Shown one piece after another: positions 12,640-22,700 of a stretch of 64,000 nt of DNA. The stretch lies in the NCBI RefSeq assembly GCF_051020975.1, contig NC_135044.1, positions 3,164,501-3,228,500 on the forward strand. Direction: 5' to 3'. Below the pieces are notes generated by a model. The model saw only the letters and a program-made list of their open reading frames with translations, made no database searches and had not been told where the DNA came from. This DNA comes from Osmia lignaria lignaria. Lineage: Eukaryota > Arthropoda > Insecta > Hymenoptera > Megachilidae. Position 1 is the stretch's first letter. Every line of letters starts with the position of its first letter. Position numbers and translations under genes: made by a program.

Positions 12640-12988
12640 CCACTAAAACCGGTGGGGCCATCAGGGCCGCTGGCGTCGGGAGTGGGGGCTCCAGGCGCCT
12701 TTGTACGCAGCCCAAGGAAAAGCCGGTACCGGGTGCGACCCCCGGTGTCGGCTACAGGGTAGGCAGCAAGGGGAGGTCTCAATTTGGACCTCCCCCGAGA
12801 TGGGCACCTGTGTGCCAGGCGTTGAAGGCTCCGGAGTAATACACATAAGATTACGGAGCCTTTCTTTAGCGTCAGTGTCGGTTGCCGTGGGGTTTTAGTC
12901 AGTAGGAATCTGACACTCCCCCGCCGCCCTCCCCCAGATGTCGGTGGGGGGTCTTATACAAGATTTCCCCACGTTAAAAAAAAAAAAA
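12640..12988 (+). mobile_element. 3' end of a non-LTR retrotransposon (LINE, possibly R1-like) with poly(A)
   Basis: A GC-rich block unlike its AT-rich surroundings ends in 13 A residues (12976-12988) directly after TTTCCCCACGTT. It includes GGGGTTTTAGTCAGTAGGAA and a CCCCC/GGGGGG fold, which resemble 3' UTRs of insect R1-like LINEs as I remember them. A stem-loop with 9-bp arms lies at 12825-12833 and 12854-12862. No reverse transcriptase domain is visible, so this is a 5'-truncated copy or a SINE that shares a LINE tail. The 5' border is approximate and I could not find a target-site duplication. Confidence 0.5.
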
Positions 12989-13265
12989 TCTGCAGGCATC
13001 GATTCCAGGAAAGGTAGCTGGCTGCGGCATCGTTGTTAACCGTTCCATCTAGAGTGAAGTGAAACACCTTCAGTCTTATAGCGACCGCCGAGGGGTGCAG
13101 ATCTACCTCCTAAACATACATTTAATTTTCTACGTTCATTTAATTTGCTGTATTCATCTTCTTAGCTTATTGAATAAACTCATCAGGAGGACGAACGGGT
13201 TGATTTATTACTCCCGTGTGCATCCTTTACATCCCTCTTGCAACCCTGTTTCCCTTATCGACAAC

Positions 13266-13400
13266 AGCGCCCCCTAGTGCCAAAAAATGGAACTAAAGTA
13301 CGAATAAATTTAGCGCTCCCTGGTGGACACAATTTGAACTAAAATTTTCCCGAAAAAGCAGCGTCCCCTCGTGGCGAAAATTTGAACTAAATTTTGCACG
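13266..13400. repeat. three-copy tandem repeat (about 47 bp) carrying CTCF-like motifs
   Basis: Each copy begins with a 15-bp element: AGCGCCCCCTAGTGC at 13266, AGCGCTCCCTGGTGG at 13312 and AGCGTCCCCTCGTGG at 13360. Copies 2 and 3, and less exactly copy 1, continue into a TGAACTAAA-like stretch. Spacing is 46 and 48 bp. Read on the minus strand, the first two fit the CTCF consensus CCASYAGRKGGCRS with one mismatch each and the third with two. Confidence 0.7.
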
Positions 13401-13437
13401 ATTTCTTTCTCTGTGATGCAGGGATACCAGAGATGCA

Positions 13438-13590
13438 TGTAAGGAAAGCAGGGGTGTAAACGATGCAGTGATATAAGGGATTCGGGGATGTAAGGAATGT
13501 AGAGATGTAAAGGATGGAGAGATATAAAGAATTCAGGGATGTAAAGGATACGGAGATGTAAGGAAGGCAGTGATATGAGGGATGCAGTGC
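13438..13590. repeat. 17-bp minisatellite, nine units in register
   Basis: Nine consecutive units of exactly 17 bp follow the pattern TRTAAGGRATGCAGWGA (for example TGTAAGGAATGTAGAGA at 13489). Unit borders fall at 13438, 13455, 13472 and so on to 13590, with no insertions or deletions. A broken unit follows to about 13615. Long minus-strand open frames here arise from the repeat and are not genes. Confidence 0.9.
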
Positions 13591-13914
13591 TATAAGGATA
13601 CAAGGAATACGGAGATATAGTGATTTAGTGGTAATTCTCGTAAGGATCATAAAAAGAATGAAGAAATAAATATCTACGAAGGGAGGCCTTGGTCCATAAA
13701 GAGGAGTAGGATAATAAATAGTTAGGGTGCGTGGGTTTCGCTCAGAAAGAAGGATAATATAATAAATAACTGGAAAAAGTGAGACGGGGTTCATAAGGAA
13801 AGGTAAAATAATAAGGGAGTAGTCGGACAATGTCCAAAAGAGGGATGAAATCTCCGAATGGAAATTAGAAGTATATGTACGTTTGATAGTTTGATCCTTA
13901 CCCCACGGCGGCCG

Positions 13915-14274
13915 CTATAAGACTGAGGAGTTCGCACCTCGTTCTAGGCGTAACTTCTCATATTGAGAAGTAATTAATGTGTCCTCCTCCATGACCTCCG
14001 TGTCAGGGGCGACGCCTTTATCCTCAGCCCGGTCAACAATACATCCCTGGCGTATTCCTCGATTGTTGCAAAATGCGCGATCCGGTTTGCGCGTTTTGCA
14101 ACATTGTTGCGCGCGCCAGAGAAATTGATTTTCTCGAAAACAAAGGCATGTCCAGTCTTTCGTATGTGTAGCCACTAGTGGTGTCGTTCGCTGGCCAACA
14201 TCGATCATTCGCTTTATCGACATCTCGATCCTCGAACCGGTCAGAGGACAGTGAGCAGAGCTGACATCAGCCAC
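13915..14274 (-). other. unrecognised 119-codon ORF in the repeat island
   Basis: A minus-strand frame with mixed composition, several Cys and a charged C-terminal third. It lies next to the minisatellite and LINE-like fragment and overlaps a strong inverted repeat at 14064-14103. It could be a decayed transposon fragment or chance. I do not recognise a domain and give it low weight. Confidence 0.15.
14064..14103. repeat. short inverted repeat (hairpin), 15-bp arms
   Basis: The left arm GTTGCAAAATGCGC (14065-14078) pairs with GCGCGTTTTGCAAC (14089-14102) with one mismatch; one more T-A pair extends the stem. The loop is 10 bases. Alternating GC runs continue to about 14117. Confidence 0.75.
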
Positions 14275-15464
14275 GAAGGATCTAGGAATCTTTTGGTCGT
14301 CTCTCGATCACGCCTGATCGGGCCCGAGAACGAACGGTCCTCGAATGCGAACGGAACGGAGAGCTGTGTTCACGTTTTATCGTTCGACGATTCCTGCCAC
14401 GATTCCCGGCATTGTTTTCCACGTGAGAACAAAATGTGAGAACCCTCGACTGTTGCCTGCGGCTTCGTTAACCTTGGCCTATCGATGGTATACGTTGCAA
14501 CGACCAAGTTTTTCGACGGATTTAAAAAACTTAAAATAACAAACTTTTGAGCGCCATTTGCTTCCTGACTTTAGCCTCTACACCGCATTTCTATTTATTA
14601 CATTATGAACTAATTATAATTTGAAAATAGAATATTTTTATTTTAGAAACTGTAAAATTAGAGCTTTGAAATATTATTTTCTTAGTAATTTGAAGTGGCC
14701 ATATTTTTAATAATTTCTAATTAGGTACGCTTTTCAAAACTTTTTCATTATACGTCTTGCTACTTAACTCCAATTTCACTAGTGCAGTTAGTCATACAGT
14801 TACAAGGTGTCAGACCATGTACGGCCATTTCTACTGGAGCTTTCTATACTAGAAGGCTGATAAAAAATCTTTGAAAATTTCCTTCTAGCGCAAGTCAACT
14901 TGCAAAAGAATCAAATTCACTCGTGAATAGAATGCCGAAACAGCGTACGATTTTCATTATTCCGAAAAAAGGATGCCTCGGGAGAATAACAAATTCATAT
15001 GTCGGTTGATAAATATTCATAGGCAATATGCAAATATACCAGCCTTATCTTCTCTTGTATCTTCGTATACAAATCTTTATATCTTCCGTGTTAGCGATGA
15101 TCATCGCGACGAGAAACGATCATTTCGTGTCCAGTCTGTGCGCGCTTATTCTTTGCATATTATTTAAATGCTTCGACTTTTTGTTCGACAAGATTTACGA
15201 CTATGAACAACCATTCTTTTGGTGTGTTTTCAAATCGTAATGGAAAACTTCCGACGATTTTACTCTCATTTTCTTCCTTTTCGTTTCCACTTTAACGAGT
15301 TCTGTTGACGCGACCAGGCGTATTATTTCAAATCGCATCAAATTTAGCATAAGGTACCGAAGGAAAAGATTCAGGAATGTACACATAAATAAGAGGAGCA
15401 ATTGTTATTTTGTTTCGTTTGTTGCGCTATTAGAACATTACAACTCTCTTATGTATCAAAGTCT

Positions 15465-15570
15465 CTAAACTATCTCTATTTTTATAATGACAGTCCTATT
15501 TCCTTTTAGGGCCTTTAAAATTATCTATTTTGATAGTGACAGTTTTATTTTCTTTTGGAGAGTTTATAGC
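15465..15570. repeat. degenerate direct repeat, two copies of about 50 bp
   Basis: Copy 1 (AACTATCTCTATTTTTATAA then TGACAGTCC) and copy 2 (AATTATCTATTTTGATAG then TGACAGTTT) share order and most bases, ending in TTCCTTTTAGG and TTCTTTTGGAG. The copies are adjacent. I see no coding signal. Confidence 0.55.
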
Positions 15571-15675
15571 CTTTTTTGTTCGCTATTTGTTCCTTTGTCG
15601 CCAACAGCACACGGTCAGCCATCTTTTAGCGAAACCGTGTCCAACTTAGCTTGACTTCGGTGATCTTACGGGTAC

Positions 15676-15705
15676 CGGTATAGCCTAAGTGGCTAAGGCC
15701 GTTGG
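15676..15705 (+). repeat. tRNA-like A-box remnant, possibly a SINE head
   Basis: TAGCCTAAGTGGCTAAGGC (15681-15699) resembles the A box and D arm of serine/leucine-type tRNAs. No matching B box (GGTTCGAATCC) or acceptor stem follows within 100 bases, so it is not a functional tRNA. A decayed tRNA-derived SINE is the likeliest reading. Confidence 0.3.
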
Positions 15706-16451
15706 CGTACTTTCTAATTAATCTATTATTTCTAACTGAATGAGTTGGTTACACTATGATCAATTGGTAACAAAATCCAAAGTATGACTACCTATCAGCT
15801 TCCTCAATATCGACGCACTTGAATTTCAATTTTTCATTAAAATTACACGGAAACAGTGACATCGCGAAGAGAAGCAAAATCGTGTGACAATCGAACAATG
15901 TCTGTTTCGAGGGTGGCACGAGTATCTGGGTGGTTGAGAATCGGGAAGAAGGCTCTCGACGACGGCAATCTCGTGGTATACTCTCTATTTCCAGTGTCGT
16001 CGGCTGGGAAACGTAGGTAACGAGAAGTCAGGGAACGACATCGTCGAGTTTCGTTCCCAATTTATCGGGTAGGTCGCATTTCACCGGAAACGAAAATACG
16101 AAGCGCGACAACGCGAGATTTTCCCTTCCACCCTTTTCCTCGCGTCCCCATTTTTGTATATAAACCTCGTCACGTTATTATTTCTCGCCGCTACTCGCTC
16201 ATTAAACTCCTCTCCTTGATTTTCTTTTTTTTTTTTTTTTATTTTTCTTTCACTGCCACACCGAGTCTACCGAGCCTCCTCGTCCACGCCCCGGTGAACC
16301 ACTCTCTTTCTCGATTTCTCGCTGTGTCTCCGTTGCTCTCGCGTTCACGAGGTTATCACGACTCGGTTGGAGAAGTCCGGGTACTCACTCGTCTACGGTT
16401 TCCGTGGTCCTCCTTCAGAAACGCTTCCTCTGAACACGCCGAGCACCCGCA

Positions 16452-17220
16452 ACCCTTTCGCCGAGGACTTTTGACGCCCCGCGATACGCTCGAATACCGT
16501 TCGACAAGAGGATTCGGCAGGCGACGAAGTTTTTTCCCTCGCTGAATCCTACGGCTCTGTCCTTCCTCTTTCTTCTCGTCCGCTTTCCATCCGAAACAGT
16601 CAACTACGCGAATGGACTCGAAAGGATGTCGGGAGAGATGAGAAGGGCTTACAGAGGTACTTTATCTGAATTTTGTCGCTGCGACGGCGAGGAAGATTTG
16701 TTTCATCCTATATAATAATACCAAATGATAACCCCAATGTCGTCCCGATAGGGTGATAAATAAAAAATAAACATTTTCATCAATGTGTCATCGAAAGTGA
16801 AAAAGGTCAAAGGTCATCAATGAGGAGTAGGATTTATGATGCACATATTTAAAGCAACAATGTATACGCCATGAATATTTGCAATCAAGAAATCGACTAA
16901 TTTCGTTAATTGTATAGACAAAATCATTTATATACCAAAAATATTTATTGGACACGGTGCTCAATTTGCGCACCGGTTTACTAGTTATTTATAAAAATTA
17001 AAATACAGCACGGGGTTGTGATGTATTCTTTGGATCAAAGTATCGAAAATTGGTTTAAAATAGACAGATTTTGTAGTAGTGCGAACGAACAGTTTCCGTC
17101 TTCCGGAGAAGAACCGTCCTTAGAGTCTCGTAAGATTTATCCAGGCGCCGGTTCTCTTTGCCACCGAGCACTTTCGACGCCCTGCGTCACGCTCGGATAC
17201 CATTCGACAAGGGGTGCCGC
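16452..17220 (+). repeat. local direct duplication (about 65 bp copies at 16452-16518 and 17153-17220)
   Basis: Both copies contain the series GACGCCC-TGCG-ACGCTCG-ATACC-TTCGACAAG-GG. By eye they agree at about 33 of 39 positions in the core. The copies lie about 700 bp apart in the same orientation. Both are open in the same reading frame, but I see no exon borders or domain. Confidence 0.6.
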
Positions 17221-19720
17221 TCTTCGTGGCCAATAATTCAGACTTCAAGGCGCGGGCGTGAAGATCGCCCTGACGGAATATCAAAAGCCACGCTCGCTTC
17301 CTCTTTCACCCTATTCCACTTTCGTTTCACGTTCAAAGAGCTCGCTCTTTGTCTGCGAACCAACTGTTTTCCGTGAAAAAATCAAAACGCGCATATACTT
17401 TGATAGAAAGAAAAAAGGATCTATCTGCTTTTGCAATTATTTAATTGAATTCATGGTTGCTAATGAACAGGTCCAGCAATTTTTAATCATGGAAGACAGT
17501 GATTGCACAAAATTAATTATCTTTCCTCGTTCTGTTTCAAAATTAAATTAAAAAGTATCCTTCCATTGTTGATTCGTTAAACTTTTAACGAGGCAGAATA
17601 GCGACGAAACGAAAGGTGTCTCACATATTTAATCGTAATGATTAGAAATAACCATAATTAATTCTACTTGAACAAAGGAAACGTTAACTCCTTCCGTAAG
17701 AAGATTTGTGTACAGAATCGACAGGGGGTTGTTCCTGCGAATTTGCGGACTGAAAATTTTCAAGGAAGGAAGATGTCGGAAGTTTGATCGTGTCGAAAGC
17801 GTAGAAGGGGAGCAAAGAAACCGAACGGGAGGAAGAGAAGGTCCCGGGGACGGAAGGCGAGAGAAAAGGGTGGAAGGTTGGTCGAGGGGGCGCGACGCGG
17901 GTGACAAACAACCGAGCGGATTCCACGGATCCACGCGGCGCGCAAAGTCCGCGCTAATTAGCGGTTCACGAGCGTGCCGAAAAAGAGGCGACGCGCGACG
18001 AACGGCGTATCGCGGGAGGGGACAACTAGAAAGAAAGGAATGGAAAGTAAGAAAGGAATAAGAAGAACAAGTGTGTACGAAAAGGCGGAGGAAAAAGGAG
18101 AAACATCGCTCAAGATGGTAGCCCGGAGAGCGGGCTATTTGAATATATCGGCGTGGGACAGTGAGCGATGTTGCACCTGCCGCCACGAGTCATCGTAATA
18201 GCTGCGAGATGTCACGCCACGGTACATGTGCGAGCAAAACTCGTGCCTGCTACATCGAGCTGGTTATTTCTTACCTTTTTTTCTCTTTTCTTTTTATTTC
18301 GAAAGATACGTCGGGGAACGCGTCGCTCCGGATGGACGATTAGCTGGCTGAGTTGCGTTACACGTCGGGGTGGGTGGACGCAATGGGACGTCTTCCTCAG
18401 GAATTCGCATGGGTAAGTTGAGATAATTTGTGTCCGGCGTTTGTCTTCCAAAGGCGACTGTTTGAAGTATTTCACTTTGACGATTTTATATTGAAGGTAT
18501 ACGATTCGAGGACTGTCGAGGAGAAATTCGAAATTCAAGCTAAGACCAAAGTTCAAAGTTCACTTTCAAAGTGGATATTCGTTCGGAATTCTTACACGAT
18601 AACACGAGGATGCATATTCGCGTCATTGCACAGCAAAGTCGGTAGGCGGAGTCCCGAATGAACACACATGGTTGTTTCGTTCCTCGCGTATTTGTTAGAA
18701 GGATCGCCCTCGTGACTATCTACATGCTTTCTCAAACGAGAATCTTTTCATCTTCTTCAGCTCTAATCGATCTACAAACAACGATTTACTTAACAAATGA
18801 AGGAAAAAGCAACGTACCGAAAAACTAACATTTCAATTGATTCATTTAGATAGATACAATAGATCATACGTCCGCGTTACATTATTTTTCCATTCAAAAG
18901 CTGACAAACTATTTCCGTATAAAAATTGCCGGTGGTTAGATGTTTTAGCGGATAAATTTCAATGAATCCAATCGTTTTGGCACACTCGAGCCCCCTGTGA
19001 GTTCAGCACTGTTCAACGATATCTTATCGAGCCGCTTTGTACCGGTTTAATTAACGATTAATAATATTCGCCGGGTCGTTACGTAAATACAGGGTTTTAC
19101 GAGTACTCGAGGCTCGTCCGATAAGCGAAGTCAGGGCAATAGAAACGTATGAAAATCGAAATGGATTCGTTGAGAAACCGGTCGCTGAATCCCGAGATAC
19201 CGTAACAAGGATTATAACAGGAACTCGAGCGACCGGACGCTACTCGTTTGTTTCTCCTTTATCACGGTCCGGGGTTCAGCACGCCTCTGCCAGTCAAATT
19301 AACGTGTTAATTGCTGTAAAGGGAGAAAACGAAGCGCCGACAACGGTCAGCTAAGCGGTTCGACGCTGTTTGCTTATGGATTATGCGAAACGAAATTGAA
19401 TATCTTCGATGAAAATATTTTTCGATCCGCTTTAAATACCCTTTAAAATGAAATCAAAATTAAATCGAGGAAAGAACGTGGTATTTTCAATCCTGAAATA
19501 GTATGTTTCTTATTTTTAATAAGATCAAGACAGAACTTTTCATCTTCCGTTTTTTTTATTACTGTCTTTAATCGTTTTTAAGATACAACTTGATACGTGT
19601 CACACGACCGAATATTATTCAGATAAGCAATATTTATGTGAACGCGTCTTTTCCAATAATAGTTAATCAAAATCAATGCAGGTGACGTAACCAAGCATCG
19701 CCACCAACGCTGATGCCATT

Positions 19721-19770
19721 TATTCCTAATGAGGCAGCTTATTAGCTAATTAATTGAAATGCATTATTCC
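19721..19770. promoter_or_regulatory. cluster of homeodomain-type core sites
   Basis: Within 50 bases lie CCTAATGAG, TTATTAGCTAATTAATTG and ATGCATTATT, giving several TAAT/ATTA cores in an otherwise mixed sequence. This kind of cluster is common in AT-rich DNA, so the regulatory reading is only a suggestion. Confidence 0.2.
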
Positions 19771-22700
19771 GAGGAACCGTCGACTGTCGCCATCAAGGCG
19801 AGACCATTCTTTCCTTCGCCCGATAATTCCGACCACGTAACCGCTCAAATATTCCATCTCGTTCCACGCTGAATGCGCTGTTTTCTCGCGAGGTGAATCG
19901 TGGGCGAGAAGAATGGCCAATGGGAGTCTCGTCGGATGATTGATAGGTGATGAGGTTGGAAGATGAATGATACCTTTGAAATTAAAGTTCCTTTGCATAA
20001 ATCGATACTCTCCGATGAGTAATAACTTCATCATCGACTTGGATTTGCATTGTTCTGGTGTATAAGCGACGAAGATTTATTCGCAAAGGTAACAAACGAA
20101 AGCAGTCGCTTTTAATTTTTAAGGGTGAAAAAGATAATAGTCCTTAATTTTTCAAATTCGTTCTAAATTCAAATAGATGGTTATCGGAGAGGGGGTCCAT
20201 TGGCACGGGACCACCTGTTTCGCGAACAACAGGAGTCTACATGGTCAACGAGGATGACGCAGGTTTCAAAAGGGGTGGTGTCTGAGGGGGAGCAGTATTC
20301 AAATTAATTGATGGCCAATCTCGTAGCGGGACTCTCATGGGCCGTTAATTGGCAGCTTATAGGCCGAGCGTGGCTCGTTAGTAAGCGGAGTATCGCGCGT
20401 GTATGTGCGTGGACGCACGTGGTGTTTTCGGATGTGTTATTTCAGCCGGTGTGCGACGCAACAAAGCGAGGATAACAACGGGTACGACACAGGTGCGACA
20501 ACCATCGGTAGCGAGCGACCTGCTCGATCCTCGATGACAGTTCGCTGAACTGTAACCGCTTTAACGACGTAATCCCACCCCCTCGTCGTGCACCCTGCTG
20601 CCTGGCTCGCGCGCAACACGAGCTTTGATGCGTGCTCAGGGATGCGGCACACGTGATCAGAATATCGATGAATATTCCTCCGGCAAATTCGATCGACTAA
20701 AATTCTTTGTATCCCCCCCGTCTAGTAATCGAATTATTCCAAAAATAAATTACTTCTATCTTGGATCGTTGTTTGCTTCGCAACAGTGTACCTAGCACTT
20801 CCGTAGAAGATACAGAGGTAATTACGTGATTATTAGAGAATCCAAGTGTCGCGTATCAATGCTTAAGGATCATCGAACCGTGAATACCCCATCTCGTTTT
20901 TCCACGATTCAACCCTTCAGATTTCTTCATCTGGAATTATTTGGTGATCAATTAGCTGCACCTGGTAGACGGAACCGCTGGTAGCTCTTCTATGAGAGGT
21001 GAAAAATTTCTTCGAAAACGCTTTTGAAAAAATTCGATGTTCGTTAAACATAAAAGGAATTTGTCCAGTCGGTTCACGAATCGAGGGGTTCTAATTTGGC
21101 GAACGAAGCGTGTCGAGGGTGTATCGCAAGTCGGCCGCGAAATCGGAGTGCGAATCCAATTGCTTTCTCGCTCGTTCGCCGGCTATCTTCTTCGTGTGCT
21201 GGCAATAAATTCAACGGAATGGTAAACACAACGGACCGGCGAGTGCATCGAAACCCGAAACCCTAAATCACGGTGTAGATCTGCGAAAAAGAGAAAAAAA
21301 GCACACACAGACGAAAGGAAACGAGTCAAGGGATAGAAGAAGAACAGAGAGACAGCCGGGATGAGGGAGGACAGAGGAGCGGACTTGGGTGCCTGGTACT
21401 CTTCCACGGACTGTGTTTGACTAAATAAACAAATACAGATTAGTTTCACGGGGTCAGGGGAACGTAAATCATCGCGAAACTCGTTACACACTGCATACAT
21501 ATATGCATACGGTCAGTTTCTGGTGTGCCGCGATTCATTCCGCTCGAAGATGATCCTGAAAATCGAGCAAAACCATTCAGGAATTATTACTTTTCGACCG
21601 AACGTTTATTGTTTCGTTCTAAATCGACAACTAATGGTTGTGCTGATCTTTTTCTTCTTTTATTTTACAAACCCCTGTTTGTTTTGGGATTATTTAACTG
21701 GACCCAGCTAGTCAGACAATTATTAAGGACACTCGTTAAATTATTACTTTGGAGAATTCAACTTGGTGTCTGAAAACAGAAATCACTGGTTCACTCGACA
21801 CGATCGTATCTCCGGGACCCGGTGCTCCCATTCCGGGAACAGGGTCGGATCATTAATCCTCGGGGTACATTAATTTCCCGCGAGCGCGAGCAACGTCGAA
21901 GCTAGGCGAAGCTGGTGACCAGATGGCACCGGGTTTGTTGCTCATTAGGTCGTCACCGGACCTTTCGCACTTCGCTTAGACGTGGTCGCGCCTACATCCG
22001 AAATTCGACGATCCCCGAAAACGATGTAGCTCGGCTACAAGGAGCCGCTCCATTGAGGAAGTTACAGGAATACCCGGCTCCTAGGGGACCACCCAGTTAG
22101 CGATCATACCACCAGTCTGATATCCACAAGGCCGGACGAAATAACTCGTCGACCGTGATTTAACCGAACTATCCTGATCTAGAGCGTTCTCCTTTTTTTT
22201 CTTCTTTCTAAGAACAGACGGATATATTGGGTGTAGTGTTTCTTCATTGGTCGTTGTAATTAACATCGGTGTTCGTGTCGAGAATGGATGGTTGCTACGA
22301 GATTTATTATGGACAGTTTTTGCTCGAGACATCGGAATAAGGGAGGAAATTTCATTTTGAAAAATATTCATCATTCGCTTTCCTTTTTTTTAATTATTTC
22401 GAATTTTAGATACAAGTAAGTATTACGCGTTAAAGGAACTTCGAGATTGCGAAACGAAAACGTCCCCTCGATTAGCGAAGGCTTGGAAACCGTCTTTGGG
22501 GATCATTACGATCAACCGGGTCGGCGATCCTTCTTCGTCTCGGTTTAATTAATTGGCCATAAGGCAAGAAAATCGTAAATCTTCGATCTCGCTCATGCGG
22601 GCCCGCCACGGAAGAATGGCCTCGTAGGTGGCGATTGTCTCGTGGCCCACGCGGCGTGGGTGTGCAGAAAATGGCCCGGCACCTCCACCTTTTCAGGGGT

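Noticed and set aside
13438..13590. CRISPR-like array
   Set aside because: Units are directly adjacent, with no spacers, and the genome is eukaryotic.
13310..13830. two overlapping minus-strand ORFs with Tyr-Ile-Pro-type repeats
   Set aside because: The peptide repeats come from the 17-bp minisatellite and drift in frame; there is no sign of a gene.
15676..15750. possible tRNA gene
   Set aside because: An A-box-like piece is present, but no B box, anticodon arm or acceptor stem follows.
17629..18186. 185-residue minus-strand ORF
   Set aside because: It lies opposite a purine-rich tract that lacks stop codons by composition, has a non-ATG start, no domain and no splice context.
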